Origin: Microvirga sp. VF16 | Lineage (GTDB): Bacteria; Pseudomonadota; Alphaproteobacteria; Rhizobiales; Beijerinckiaceae | NCBI RefSeq assembly: GCF_016864375.1 | Contig: NZ_CP069354.1 | Coordinates: 3,569,501-3,633,500, forward strand | Reading direction: 5' to 3' | DNA: 64,000 nt | Shown here: positions 42,017-50,515 of the stretch, piece after piece | Layout of the letters: each line of letters starts with the position of its first letter | Numbering within the stretch: position 1 is the first letter of the stretch | Notes under the pieces: model-generated | Seen by the model: only the letters and a program-made list of their open reading frames with translations | Told to the model about the DNA's origin: nothing | Database searches by the model: none | Program-made: the position numbers and the translations under genes

Positions 42017-42334
42017 TTATTCGCGAGATATCAGCCCGAGATCCTCACATGGGATGATCAGGACGGGACGGAGATCCTCCCCTACGATCTCGATCACGAT
42101 CTCGCTGCTGTAACTGGGCGACATTCCGGCCCAACTTTTCAGGAGCTTTTCGGCCACCTTCAAGGCCTCTGTCTTGGCGGCCGCTATGTCGGGCAACACG
42201 ATTCCACTTGGATCTTCATCAATGCCGAAATGGCTCCTGACATCAATGTAATAGCGGGGCACGACGCATCCCCTCGGCAACTCTGAATTGATGGGACCGC
42301 TCCCATCATGATATTCACCTATGTTAATTTGCAA
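42017..42334 (-). CDS. DUF6894 family small protein
   Basis: A 105-residue protein with VPRYYIDVRSHFGIDEDPSGIVLPDIAAAKTEALKVAEKLLKSW, the family pattern (R-Y-Y/F, acidic D-x-x-G, then A-x-x-E-A helix), and a final strand IVIEIVGEDLRPVLIIP. Possible later start at the V before PRYYI. Second DUF6894 member of the window (see 1847-2098). Confidence 0.65.
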   Translation of the reverse strand: MQINIGEYHDGSGPINSELPRGCVVPRYYIDVRSHFGIDEDPSGIVLPDIAAAKTEALKVAEKLLKSWAGMSPSYSSEIVIEIVGEDLRPVLIIPCEDLGLISRE

Positions 42335-42507
42335 TGACAGATCTTGAAATTCACTCTGAATCCCCGCTCACTATTCCGGACAGGCCCTATCCTTTATGAC
42401 GTCCATGACACCACGTTGATGGCCTTGCCCACTCTTCCTCCGCGTTCAGCGGATCGAATACCCAAGCCCATAGTTTCCATACGCCGATATATTCTTCAGG
42501 AGTTACG

Positions 42508-42762
42508 ATGCTTTTGCCCTGGATGAAACTTGCCACAGACACCACGATGCTTGCCTTCGAGGCTCAGACGGTGATCTGGGCCCGCCTGTCCCGAGCCGCC
42601 ATGGGCCAGGGCTCCGCTGCGGAAAATCTGCTGATGGTGACGGAGAAGGTCACCGCCTTTGCGGAAGCCGCCGCCACACTCGCAACCGGCGGGTCGGCCC
42701 ATAAGGTGGTGAAGGGATATCGCAAGAAAGTCCGGGCCAATGTGAAGCGCCTGAGGCGGTGA
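42508..42762 (+). CDS. Small helical hypothetical protein
   Basis: An 84-residue protein, MLLPWMKLATDTTMLAFEAQTVIWARLSRAAMGQGSAAENLLMVTEKVTAFAEAAATLATGGSAHKVVKGYRKKVRANVKRLRR. An AGGAG site precedes the ATG. The helix with E-A-Q-x-V-I-W-x-R-L and the basic tail occur in short Methylobacteriaceae proteins and are loosely phasin-like; the role is unknown. Confidence 0.55.
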   Translation: MLLPWMKLATDTTMLAFEAQTVIWARLSRAAMGQGSAAENLLMVTEKVTAFAEAAATLATGGSAHKVVKGYRKKVRANVKRLRR

Positions 42763-42767
42763 CGATG

Positions 42768-42860
42768 AGAGCTGATTTCACTGACGTGGAATCGGCTCTT
42801 CTCGTTGCTTTACCGCGTTGTTTGATGGTAAACCGGATCCACTTCGCCGAAAAACTTTCG
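42768..42860 (-). repeat. Dispersed palindromic repeat, copy 2 (inverted)
   Basis: On the minus strand this matches the element at 37644-37737: GGCGAAGTGGATCCGGTT is intact and CCACGTCAGTG(G/A)AA is shared; the centre is diverged. It sits directly after the stop of the preceding small gene. Confidence 0.75.
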
Positions 42861-42893
42861 ATGTCCGCGCAAACGCCGACCGAAAAGATCAGA

Positions 42894-43181
42894 TCAAGAT
42901 TCAAAATCGGCTCTTGAGCGGCTTCTCCCCTCAGCCTCACGTCCCACAAGCCAATTCCGAATTACGGAGATAATCGCCATCAGAACAGCACCGCCGATCG
43001 TCACGACAAAGAGTTCGCCGAAGATGTGAACGATGGCACTCTGCTCGGGGAGATCATCGGCACTTACATGATGGAATTGATGGGCCGTTGCGAGTCCGAT
43101 GCCGACAAATGCGCCGAGACAGGCCAGCCCGGGCGTGTTCCAGGGCCTGATGGTCTTCTCTTCAATGCGCCCAAATGACAT
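42894..43181 (-). CDS. Small membrane protein
   Basis: A 95-residue protein with two hydrophobic helices (GLACLGAFVGIGLATAHQ and LFVVTIGGAVLMAIISVI) and a charged C-terminus. It follows another small membrane protein (43206-43562) on the same strand with a 24-base gap, so they probably form an operon. No family recognised. Confidence 0.55.
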   Translation of the reverse strand: MSFGRIEEKTIRPWNTPGLACLGAFVGIGLATAHQFHHVSADDLPEQSAIVHIFGELFVVTIGGAVLMAIISVIRNWLVGREAEGRSRSRADFES

Positions 43182-43205
43182 TCAACCTCATCTCTCGATG
43201 TCTCA

Positions 43206-43562
43206 TCAGTGTCCTTCAGACTCAAGCCTCCCGGATCCGTTCCATTGCTCCGGCATTCTGCGGACGCGGTGGTACAGCGCCAACCCCATGCCCCATATGA
43301 CCAGAAGAAAAATCGCCAGTGCCACGCCAAAGGTAAAATGGACTGGCTCGTCCGCAAAACTGACCAAGCCGCGGGAGCGCCCGAGTGTGATGCGCCAAAC
43401 CTGACCGTGGAAGACCGCGCGATAGAGTTCGTAGCCGCCGATCAATGGAAGCCCCACCATCGTCATCAGGACCAGGATGCTGGTCCGAATGGCCTGCCAG
43501 CGGCGAAACATCGCCTTGGCCCACGCCGGCGTTCCATCCGTTTCGTCGATAGGTTCCTGCAT
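43206..43562 (-). CDS. Small membrane protein
   Basis: A 118-residue protein: acidic N-terminus, helix 1 (TSILVLMTMVGLPLIGGYELYRAV), a polar loop with RITLGRSRGLVSFADEP, helix 2 (FTFGVALAIFLLVIWGMGLAL) and a basic tail. The upstream half of the two-gene unit with 42894-43181. Function unknown. Confidence 0.6.
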   Translation of the reverse strand: MQEPIDETDGTPAWAKAMFRRWQAIRTSILVLMTMVGLPLIGGYELYRAVFHGQVWRITLGRSRGLVSFADEPVHFTFGVALAIFLLVIWGMGLALYHRVRRMPEQWNGSGRLESEGH

Positions 43563-43942
43563 GATCAGAATCCGAAAACTCAGTATAAATATTTATTCCT
43601 AAACTATTCACCATCCCGTATGCTTGGACAAGCATTCCTTGTCCTCCATTCAAAGAAAGCTCTGTGAAAGTTTAACACCAGGCAGGATTCTCATTCGTAA
43701 ACTTAACAATACGCAGAGTACGGCCAAGCTCGATCATTAGTGGTACGTATTTTCCACTATTTATTTTTCCACGGGAGTTAGGTTATAGATTCAAACCATT
43801 GATGCGGGACAATTAAAACAACAGTCACCAAAGATATATTTCAAAACTACCGTGCCTGGGGGGCTTAGCACGGTTGTAAGCCGCGGTCCCGATTGAAAGA
43901 TCGGACGCGGCTTTTTCTCTTTCTCGGATTCAACTGGAAAAC
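43563..43942. other. Gap of 380 bases with a candidate structured RNA
   Basis: No gene. The first 280 bases are AT-rich with no repeat. The end contains the hairpin pair listed at 43850-43918. Confidence 0.4.
43850..43918 (+). ncRNA. Candidate small RNA or terminator structure
   Basis: Two stacked hairpins: CCGTGC (43850-43855)/GCACGG (43868-43873), then AGCCGC (43879-43884)/GCGGCT (43907-43912) with inner pairing of GTCC and CGAT to ATCGGAC, followed by TTTTTCTCT. No plus-strand gene precedes it and it faces into the 3' end of cobC, so a short independent transcript is the simplest reading. A TATATT box at 43835-43840 lies 10 bases before it. Confidence 0.4.
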
Positions 43943-44941
43943 TTAAGAAAAGCTGGCAAGCGCGCTCTCGAGACGCCGCCAAGCTTCGTCCGAACCCGGC
44001 AGCCCGAACCGTAGTAGACGTGGATCGTATTGGAAGCGTCGAACCCAGATGCCGTGACGCCCCATATGAGCGAACAACTCAGGAGCGCGGCTGCTGCCCA
44101 TGAGACGGTAGAGGATCGTGCCGCCAAGCGCCCGATCCGAATGCGGCGCGAGCAGCGCGTCGAGGCGGCGGGTATCCGCAGTTCGCGCCTCCTGTGCCGC
44201 TAGTCTCCATCCGTGATCGCGCATTGCCCAACGTCCGACCTCCATGGCGGGACCTGAGACGGACCAGGGGCCAAGCGCCCTTCGCAGTTTCGTCGCAACA
44301 CCAGTGGCTGCAATCGCAAAACCGAGCCTCACGCCTGCAAGCCCGTATGTCTTGCCGAAGGAGCGCAGAACGATGGCATTCTCCGGCAAAACCGGGACTA
44401 GCGTCTCGCCCCCGTCAAAATCGGCGAAGGCTTCATCGACCACGAGCCAGCCTCCGCGCCGTTGCAGATTGGCGGCGACTTCGAGCAGTGCTTCGCGTCC
44501 GAGCAGACGCCCATCGGGATTGTTGGGGTTCACCACAACAACGATATCCGCATTCTCAGCCGCATCGATCGTGCCGATCTCCGCAACCTCGTGCCCCGCC
44601 CCGCGCCAAGCATGAGCATGCTCCGCATAAGTCGGCCCGAGGATGGCCACGCGCGACGGGGTCCACAGGGCCGGCAGCAGGCTGATGAGAACCTGCGTTC
44701 CCGGTGCGGCCACCACTTTTGTAACGTCTGACGCGCCATAGGCCTCCGCTGCAGCCGCTTCCAGATCCTTATGGTCGGCAGGCGACGGCAGCCGCTCGAA
44801 CAGGGAGGCTGGCAAGGAGGGCATGGGATAGGCTATGGGATTGATCCCTGTCGACAGGTCGATCCACGGTTCGGGCGCTTCCGGAAAGAGTCGCCGGGCC
44901 TCGTCCAGATCGCCCCCGTGCCAGATCCGCGCCTCACTCAT
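43943..44941 (-). CDS. cobC: L-threonine-O-3-phosphate decarboxylase
   Basis: A 332-residue PLP enzyme from ATG 44941 (the frame runs on to 45010 without a better start). Residues 25-45 hold WIDLSTGINPIAYP, the CobC/CobD-type N-terminus; NPNNPDGR and DEAFADF are fold-type I landmarks, and SFGKTYGLAGVRLGFAIA near residue 200 contains the PLP lysine. It makes (R)-1-amino-2-propanol O-phosphate for the nucleotide loop. It is divergent from cobD with only 11 bases between start codons. Confidence 0.9.
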   Translation of the reverse strand: MSEARIWHGGDLDEARRLFPEAPEPWIDLSTGINPIAYPMPSLPASLFERLPSPADHKDLEAAAAEAYGASDVTKVVAAPGTQVLISLLPALWTPSRVAILGPTYAEHAHAWRGAGHEVAEIGTIDAAENADIVVVVNPNNPDGRLLGREALLEVAANLQRRGGWLVVDEAFADFDGGETLVPVLPENAIVLRSFGKTYGLAGVRLGFAIAATGVATKLRRALGPWSVSGPAMEVGRWAMRDHGWRLAAQEARTADTRRLDALLAPHSDRALGGTILYRLMGSSRAPELFAHMGRHGIWVRRFQYDPRLLRFGLPGSDEAWRRLESALASFS

Positions 44942-44952
44942 CCGATTCACCC

Positions 44953-45939
44953 ATGGCCCTCTCCGATAGCCTGCTGATTTTGAGCCTCGTCCTCGCAGCA
45001 GAGGCGGCATTCGGTTATCCCCACCGCCTTTACACGTGGATCGGGCATCCCGTCACCTGGATCGGGCGGCTGATCAAAGGGCTCGACCAGAGCTTGAACC
45101 GCGAGAACTGGTCCTTTGGTCGCCGCCGCGCTGCGGGTGTCCTCGCCCTCCTGCTGCTACTGGCCATCACGGGAGCGGCGACCTGGGCATTGCAGACGGC
45201 CCTTCTGCCGCTCGGCCCGGTGGGCTTTGCGATCCTCGCTCTTCTCTCCACTACCCTCATCGCCCAGCGCAGCCTGCATGAGCACGTGGCAGCCGTGTCG
45301 AAAGGGCTGCGGGTGGGCGGGATCGAGGGCGGACGTTCAGCGGTTTCGATGATCGTCGGACGCAATCCGCTGAGCCTGGACGAAGCGGGCGTGTCCCGTG
45401 CCGCCATCGAGAGCCTTTCTGAAAACTTTTCCGATGGAATCGTGGCGCCTGCCTTCTGGCTCGGGCTCGGCGGGCTGACGGGTGCGGCCCTCTACAAGGC
45501 CACGAACACCGCCGACAGCATGATCGGCCACCGCACGCCCCGGCACGAGGCCTTCGGCTGGGCTGCCGCCCGGTTCGACGATCTCGTGAACCTGCCTGCT
45601 TCGCGCCTCACGGCGCTGCTCATCATCAGCGCAGCCGCCCTGAACCGGGGCGCGTCGCCGCGAGGCGCGTGGCGCGCTGTTTGGCGCGATGCTTCGCATC
45701 ACCGTTCGCCCAATGCCGGCTGGCCGGAAGCCGCGATGGCGGGAGCGCTGGGCCTGCGATTGGCCGGACCGCGCGTCTATGGCGATGTGCGCGTCGAGGA
45801 CCGCTGGATGGGCGACGGCCGCGCCGAGGCGAATGCGGACGATATCGACCGGGCGCTTGCGCTCTACCGCACGGCCTGTGGATTGCTGTTTGCGTTGGCA
45901 GCGGGATTGACGACACTCGCCTGGATCATCGGACACTGA
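44953..45939 (+). CDS. cobD: Adenosylcobinamide-phosphate synthase (CbiB/CobD)
   Basis: A 328-residue membrane protein. EAAFGYPHRLYTWIGHPVTWIGRLIKGLDQSLNR at residues 16-49 is the family signature, RNPLSLDEAGVSRAAIESLSENFSDGIVAPAFW the second conserved block, and KATNTADSMIGHRT the third. It attaches aminopropanol (phosphate) to adenosylcobyric acid. Its 3' end converges on cobQ with a 14-base overlap. Confidence 0.95.
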   Translation: MALSDSLLILSLVLAAEAAFGYPHRLYTWIGHPVTWIGRLIKGLDQSLNRENWSFGRRRAAGVLALLLLLAITGAATWALQTALLPLGPVGFAILALLSTTLIAQRSLHEHVAAVSKGLRVGGIEGGRSAVSMIVGRNPLSLDEAGVSRAAIESLSENFSDGIVAPAFWLGLGGLTGAALYKATNTADSMIGHRTPRHEAFGWAAARFDDLVNLPASRLTALLIISAAALNRGASPRGAWRAVWRDASHHRSPNAGWPEAAMAGALGLRLAGPRVYGDVRVEDRWMGDGRAEANADDIDRALALYRTACGLLFALAAGLTTLAWIIGH

Positions 45940-47383
45940 TCGCGAGCAGCCGCTCGCAATCGAGATGCACTTCCAGGTGATCGGCGAAGCGGTCGAGAAT
46001 ATCGTCGACGAGCGCCTCATAGGCGAGATCGCTTGTCTCGGCTCCCAGCATTTGCAGCCACCGCGACCGCTGACGATCATCCGAGAACAGGCCGTGGACA
46101 TAGGTGCCGGTTACCCGACCATCGGCTGAGACAGCGCCATCGCGTTGCCCGTTCGCCAATTCCGCGAAAGGACGCGAGGCTGCATCAGGCCCTGACGTCT
46201 CGCCGATATGCATCTCGTAACCGGAGAGCGGTGTGCCATCGGCTATCGTCGCACCCACCACCGCCTCCAGCCGCTTCCTCGAGGTGAGCGTCGTCGTGAC
46301 ATTGAGGACACTCAAGCCCTCGATGGAACGACCCGCCTCACCTTCAATGCCGAAGGGGTCGTCGATCCGCTGGCCCAGCATCTGGTAGCCGCCGCAGAGG
46401 CCGAGTACGCGCCCTCCCCGGCGAGCATGCGCCTTGAGGTCGATGTCCCAGCCCTGCGCGCGAATGAACAGGAGATCATCGATGGTGGTCTTGGAACCGG
46501 GCAGCAGGATGAGCGCGGCCACTACGGGAAGCGGCTGGCCGGGCTCGACCAGCATCACCTCGACGCCCGGTTCCTCGCGAAGAGGATCGAGATCGTCGAA
46601 GTTGGAGATCCAGGGCGTCACCGGAACGGCGATGACGACCGCGCCCTTGCGTCCCTCGCGCCGAAGTCCTAGGCCGTCCTCGGCCGGCAGGCGCGCGGCG
46701 TCAGAAAAATGCGGCACGAGACCGAGCGCCGGCCAGCCGGTGCGCTCGGACACGAAGCGCATGCCGTTCTCGAACAGGGCAGGATCGCCCCGAAAGCGGT
46801 TGACGATGAAGCCGCGGATCATCGCGGCATCGGCCTCATCGAGCACCGCCTTGGTGCCGACGAGGCTCGCGATCACGCCGCCCCGGTCGATGTCGCCGAC
46901 GAGCACCACGGGCACATTCGCCGCGCGGGCAAAGCCCATATTGGCGATGTCGCCGGCTCTCAGGTTCACCTCGGATGCCGAGCCCGCGCCCTCGACGAGC
47001 ACGAGATCGGCTTCTTCGGAAAGCCTGGAAAAGCTGTCGAGCACCGCCTCCATGAGGCGCGGTTTCCAAGCCTGGTATTCCCGCGCCTTGGCGTTTCCGA
47101 CCACGCGACCCTGCACCACCACCTGCGAGCCAATCTCGCTCTGGGGCTTCAGCAGCACCGGATTCATGTGGACGCTGGGTGCCACGCCCGCCGCCCGCGC
47201 CTGCAGCGCCTGGGCGCGGCCGATCTCGCCGCCATCGGCCGTCACCGCAGCGTTGTTCGACATGTTCTGCGGCTTGAACGGCCGGACCTTCAAACCTTTC
47301 CGCGCAAAAACCCGGCATAGGCCCGCCACCAGAAGCGACTTGCCCACATTGGAGCCGGTGCCCTGCACCATGAGCGCACGCAT
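45926..47383 (-). CDS. cobQ: Adenosylcobyric acid synthase, glutamine-hydrolysing
   Basis: A 485-residue protein. N-terminal P-loop VQGTGSNVGKSLLVAGLCRV; KPQNMSNNAAVTADGGEIGRAQALQARAAG is the conserved substrate region; the glutaminase nucleophile lies in GLCGGYQMLG near residue 328, and the His partner in GTYVHGLFSDD near the end. It amidates positions b, d, e and g. The start overlaps the cobO stop by one base. Confidence 0.95.
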   Translation of the reverse strand: MRALMVQGTGSNVGKSLLVAGLCRVFARKGLKVRPFKPQNMSNNAAVTADGGEIGRAQALQARAAGVAPSVHMNPVLLKPQSEIGSQVVVQGRVVGNAKAREYQAWKPRLMEAVLDSFSRLSEEADLVLVEGAGSASEVNLRAGDIANMGFARAANVPVVLVGDIDRGGVIASLVGTKAVLDEADAAMIRGFIVNRFRGDPALFENGMRFVSERTGWPALGLVPHFSDAARLPAEDGLGLRREGRKGAVVIAVPVTPWISNFDDLDPLREEPGVEVMLVEPGQPLPVVAALILLPGSKTTIDDLLFIRAQGWDIDLKAHARRGGRVLGLCGGYQMLGQRIDDPFGIEGEAGRSIEGLSVLNVTTTLTSRKRLEAVVGATIADGTPLSGYEMHIGETSGPDAASRPFAELANGQRDGAVSADGRVTGTYVHGLFSDDRQRSRWLQMLGAETSDLAYEALVDDILDRFADHLEVHLDCERLLAISVR

Positions 47384-48006
47384 CAGAACTCGACGCCTTC
47401 CTGTGCCTTCACGCCGGCTGCGAAGTGATGCTTGACCAGGGTCATCTCGGTCACGAGATCGGCGGCTTCGATGAGTTCCGGCTTCGCGTTGCGGCCAGTG
47501 ACGACCACGTGGAGATCGGGCCGACGCTGGCGCAGGGTCTCGACCACCTCGGCCAAGTCCAGATATTCATAGCGAAGCGCGATATTGAGCTCATCGAGCA
47601 CGAGCAGACGGATATCCTCCCGGGCCATCAGCTCTTTGGCCTTGGCCCACGCGCGCTCGGCCGCCGCCACGTCGCGGGAGCGGTCCTGCGTCTCCCAGGT
47701 AAAACCCTCGCCCATGGTGTGCCACTCGACCTGATCGGAGAATCGGTCGAGAGCCAAGCGTTCGCCGGTTTCCCAGCCGCCCTTGATGAACTGCACAACG
47801 CCCACGTGAAAACCGCGCCCGAGCGCCCGCAGCATGAGGCCGAAGGCTGCCGTCGACTTGCCCTTGCCCGGCCCGGTATGGACAATAAGGAGCCCCTTCT
47901 CGACCGTCTTCGAGGCGACCTCCCTGTCCTGGACTTCCTTGCGCTTGATCATCTTGGCGCGATGGCGCGCCTCTTCTTCCTGGGTCATCGGGGCCTGCTT
48001 TCGCAT
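47383..48006 (-). CDS. cobO: Cob(I)yrinic acid a,c-diamide adenosyltransferase
   Basis: A 207-residue CobA/CobO-type ATP:corrinoid adenosyltransferase. P-loop HTGPGKGKSTAAFGL at 43-57, then VQFIKGGWETGERLAL and VLDELNIALRYEYLD with the Walker B acid, and VVTGRNAKPELIEAADLVTEMTLVKHHF. It makes the Co-C bond. Upstream member of a minus-strand pair with cobQ. ATG 47988 is a possible later start. Confidence 0.95.
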   Translation of the reverse strand: MRKQAPMTQEEEARHRAKMIKRKEVQDREVASKTVEKGLLIVHTGPGKGKSTAAFGLMLRALGRGFHVGVVQFIKGGWETGERLALDRFSDQVEWHTMGEGFTWETQDRSRDVAAAERAWAKAKELMAREDIRLLVLDELNIALRYEYLDLAEVVETLRQRRPDLHVVVTGRNAKPELIEAADLVTEMTLVKHHFAAGVKAQEGVEF

Positions 48007-48104
48007 CAGAGGGCCGCACCATGAACAGGCTAGAGCCCGATTTCAAGACCAGTCCCGAGAGCCATGCCCAGGCTTGAAAGATGCCACTCACCCCGGTAAG
48101 CATG

Positions 48105-48268
48105 TCACAGACGGTGCCCCGGACACGGGGTGAAAAGGGAATGCGGTGAGACACCGCGGCTGCCCCCGCAACTGTAAGCGGCGAGCCTTCGCTCCAATTG
48201 CCACTGGGCCTTAAAACCCGGGAAGGCGGAGAAAAGCATCGACCCGCGAGCCAGGAGACCTGCCGTCA
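48105..48268 (+). promoter_or_regulatory. Cobalamin riboswitch
   Basis: The plus strand carries the conserved parts in order: GAAAAGGGAA with a GGTG tail, GCTGCCCCCGCAACTGTAAGCGG, GCCACTGGG, GGGAAGG, and the B12 box AGCCAGGAGACCTGCC at 48249-48264, closed by the ACGG (48111-48114) / CCGT (48263-48266) P1 stem. It lies 133 bases before the hupE-like start and should switch off the transporter and the cob operon behind it when adenosylcobalamin is plentiful. The minus-strand cobO is not under it. Confidence 0.95.
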
Positions 48269-48400
48269 GCCTTTGCTTCTATCGGGTCTGTCGGACGGGG
48301 TGCGCCGACGGTGACCGTAGTCGAATGACGTTCCGTCGTTCGGTTCCGTCCGTGGAAGCGCAACAGACTCGAACCGAAGAGTCTCCCGACGGAGAGAACG

Positions 48401-49039
48401 ATGACCGCACGCCTGCTGACCAAGACCCACCTCACAGCCCTGACCCTCGCCGGCCTTGTCGCCGCGACGCCCGCTCTGGCCCACCATCCTATGGGCGGCA
48501 TGACGCCTACGACCTTCATGCAAGGTCTGCTCTCGGGCTTCGGTCACCCGGTCATCGGTCTCGACCACCTCGCCGCCCTCGTCGGCGTCGGTCTGGTCGC
48601 CGCCCGCTTCGCCCGTGGCCTGACGCTTCCCGCCTTCTGGGTCGTGGCCATGGCGGCCGGCGTCGGCCTGCACCTCGCCAGCCTCGACCTACCCTATGCC
48701 GAGGCGCTCGTGGCGCTGAGTGTCGTGATCATCGGCATCGCGGCGACCGTGCGCACCACCCTGCCCTATGCAGCGATCGCAACTCTCTTCGCCGTTGGAG
48801 GTGCCGTTCACGGTTATGCCCTGGGCGAGTCTATCATCGGTGCTGAATCCGCTCCGCTTGTGGCCTATCTCGTCGGTCTGGTCGTGATTCAGACGGCACT
48901 CACGACCGGCATCGCTTTCGCGGCCCGCCGGTTCACCCAGGCGTCTCTCACGCCCTCCCTCCAGCTGCGTCTGGCCGGACTTGCCGTTACGGTGATGGGA
49001 ACGGCAACCCTGATCCTGTCGCTGCACGCCTCCGCCTGA
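48401..49039 (+). CDS. HupE/UreJ-family transporter, probably cobalt uptake
   Basis: A 212-residue membrane protein with signal-like N-terminus (HLTALTLAGLVAATPALA), a metal-binding HHPMGGMTP start to the mature chain, and five to six helices including FGHPVIGLDHLAALVGVGLVAARF (the HPxxGxDH motif) and AVGGAVHGYALGES. HupE/UreJ proteins carry Ni or Co. Placement directly behind a B12 riboswitch and ahead of cobW-cobN points to cobalt. Confidence 0.9.
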   Translation: MTARLLTKTHLTALTLAGLVAATPALAHHPMGGMTPTTFMQGLLSGFGHPVIGLDHLAALVGVGLVAARFARGLTLPAFWVVAMAAGVGLHLASLDLPYAEALVALSVVIIGIAATVRTTLPYAAIATLFAVGGAVHGYALGESIIGAESAPLVAYLVGLVVIQTALTTGIAFAARRFTQASLTPSLQLRLAGLAVTVMGTATLILSLHASA

Positions 49040-49057
49040 TCGCGTCGGCTTGAGGCC

Positions 49058-49480
49058 ATGCCCTCATCCCATGAGGAGATCTGCCTGCATGTCTGCGTCA
49101 CCTGTCGTCAGGCGGGTGGCCCGGACGACAGGGAACTCCGGCCCGGTGCGATCCTTCACCGGGCCCTCACGGAGGCACTCACGCATCCCGATGCACCGAA
49201 GGTGCGCGTGGAGGCGGTGGAGTGTCTCTCCGTCTGCAAGCGCCCCTGCACCATCGCGGTCTCGGGCCCCGGACGCTGGACCTATATCTATGGCGACCTG
49301 AACCCCGATACCTCGGTCGAGACCATCCTCGACGGATTGCGCCGTTATGCGGCGACGGCCGACGGCCTCGTGCCCTGGCGCGAGCGCCCTGAGGCGTTCC
49401 GCAAAGGCGTTGTCGCCCGGATTCCCCCCTTAAGACAAACAACGCGGCTTAATATAGCTGCCGAAAGGCTCACTTCATGA
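49058..49480 (+). CDS. DUF1636 metal-binding-like protein
   Basis: A 140-residue protein with cysteines in HVCVTCRQ and in ECLSVCKRPCT, the DUF1636 arrangement, similar to thioredoxin-like ferredoxins. It lies between the transporter and cobW, and its stop overlaps the cobW start (ATGA). Members frequent cob clusters and may handle cobalt; biochemical role unproven. Confidence 0.85.
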   Translation: MPSSHEEICLHVCVTCRQAGGPDDRELRPGAILHRALTEALTHPDAPKVRVEAVECLSVCKRPCTIAVSGPGRWTYIYGDLNPDTSVETILDGLRRYAATADGLVPWRERPEAFRKGVVARIPPLRQTTRLNIAAERLTS

Positions 49481-50514
49481 GCGATCTTCAAAAGATCCCC
49501 TGCACCATCGTCACCGGATTCCTCGGCGCCGGCAAAACCACCCTGGTGCACCATCTACTGGAAAATGCCGGTGGACGCCGCATCGCCGTTCTCGTCAATG
49601 AATTCGGCGATCTCGGCTTCGATGGCTCCTTCATCGAAGGCTGCGGCATCGAAGGCTGCACGCAGGAAGACATCGTCGAATTGCCCAATGGCTGCATATG
49701 CTGCACGGTGGCCGACGATTTCGTCCCGGCCCTCAACACGTTGCTCAACCGCCCGAATCCGCCCGAGCACATCCTGATCGAGACCTCGGGTCTCGCCCTG
49801 CCGAAGCCGCTGGTGCGCGCCTTCAACTGGCCGGATATCCGTTCCCGCGTCACGGTCGACGGCGTGATAGCCGTCGTCGATGGACCGGCCGTTGCCTCCG
49901 GCGCATTCGCGGACGATCCCGATGCGCTCGAAGCGCAGCGCGCAGCGGATTCGTCTGTCGATCACGAGAATCCGCTGGAAGAAGTCTTCGAGGACCAGCT
50001 CCTCTGCGCGGACCTCATCATCCTCAACAAGACCGACCAAATGGCAGCCGGCGACAAGGGCAAGGTAATCGCCGAGATCGAGGAACATCTGCCCCGCGCC
50101 GTGAAAGTGATCGAGACCGCACACGGCAAAGTGGACCCGACCGTTCTCCTCGGCATGGGCGCTGCGGCGGAAGCCGATCTCGATTCCCGTCCCTCCCATC
50201 ATGAGACGGCCGAAGACCACGACCATGACGATTTCGACAGCGTCGCAATCCCGGTCGATCCTGTCTCAACACCCGAGGCTCTCGTCGCCCGCGTCGAACG
50301 CGCGGCCGAAGCGGCCGGCGTGCTGCGCATCAAGGGCTTCGCGCCCGTGGACGGCAAGCCGATGCGTCTCGTCGTCCAGGGCGTAGGCCAGCGCGTCGCG
50401 CATCATTTCGACCGGCCGTGGAAGGCCGGCGAAGCGCGCGACGGCCGCATGGTGGTGATCGGCCTCAAAGGCTTCGATGTGAAGGCCGTCGAAGCCGCTT
50501 TGCGCGCAGGATGA
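49477..50514 (+). CDS. cobW: CobW-type GTPase metallochaperone
   Basis: A 345-residue COG0523 protein. P-loop GFLGAGKTT at 14-22, metal-binding C-x-C-C as CICC at 73-76, ETSGLALPKP, NKTD for guanine, and the C-terminal domain with FAPVDGKPMRLVVQGVGQRV. A His/Asp-rich loop (HHETAEDHDHDDFD) lies before it. It likely delivers cobalt to CobN. Two bases separate it from cobN. Confidence 0.95.
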   Translation: MSDLQKIPCTIVTGFLGAGKTTLVHHLLENAGGRRIAVLVNEFGDLGFDGSFIEGCGIEGCTQEDIVELPNGCICCTVADDFVPALNTLLNRPNPPEHILIETSGLALPKPLVRAFNWPDIRSRVTVDGVIAVVDGPAVASGAFADDPDALEAQRAADSSVDHENPLEEVFEDQLLCADLIILNKTDQMAAGDKGKVIAEIEEHLPRAVKVIETAHGKVDPTVLLGMGAAAEADLDSRPSHHETAEDHDHDDFDSVAIPVDPVSTPEALVARVERAAEAAGVLRIKGFAPVDGKPMRLVVQGVGQRVAHHFDRPWKAGEARDGRMVVIGLKGFDVKAVEAALRAG

Positions 50515-50515
50515 G

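Noticed and set aside
46434..47435. 333-residue plus-strand frame over cobQ
   Set aside because: Ser/Arg/Pro-rich shadow of the conserved CobQ glutaminase and P-loop.
48007..48104. Second riboswitch controlling cobO on the minus strand
   Set aside because: No B12 box or conserved core is readable on the minus strand there.
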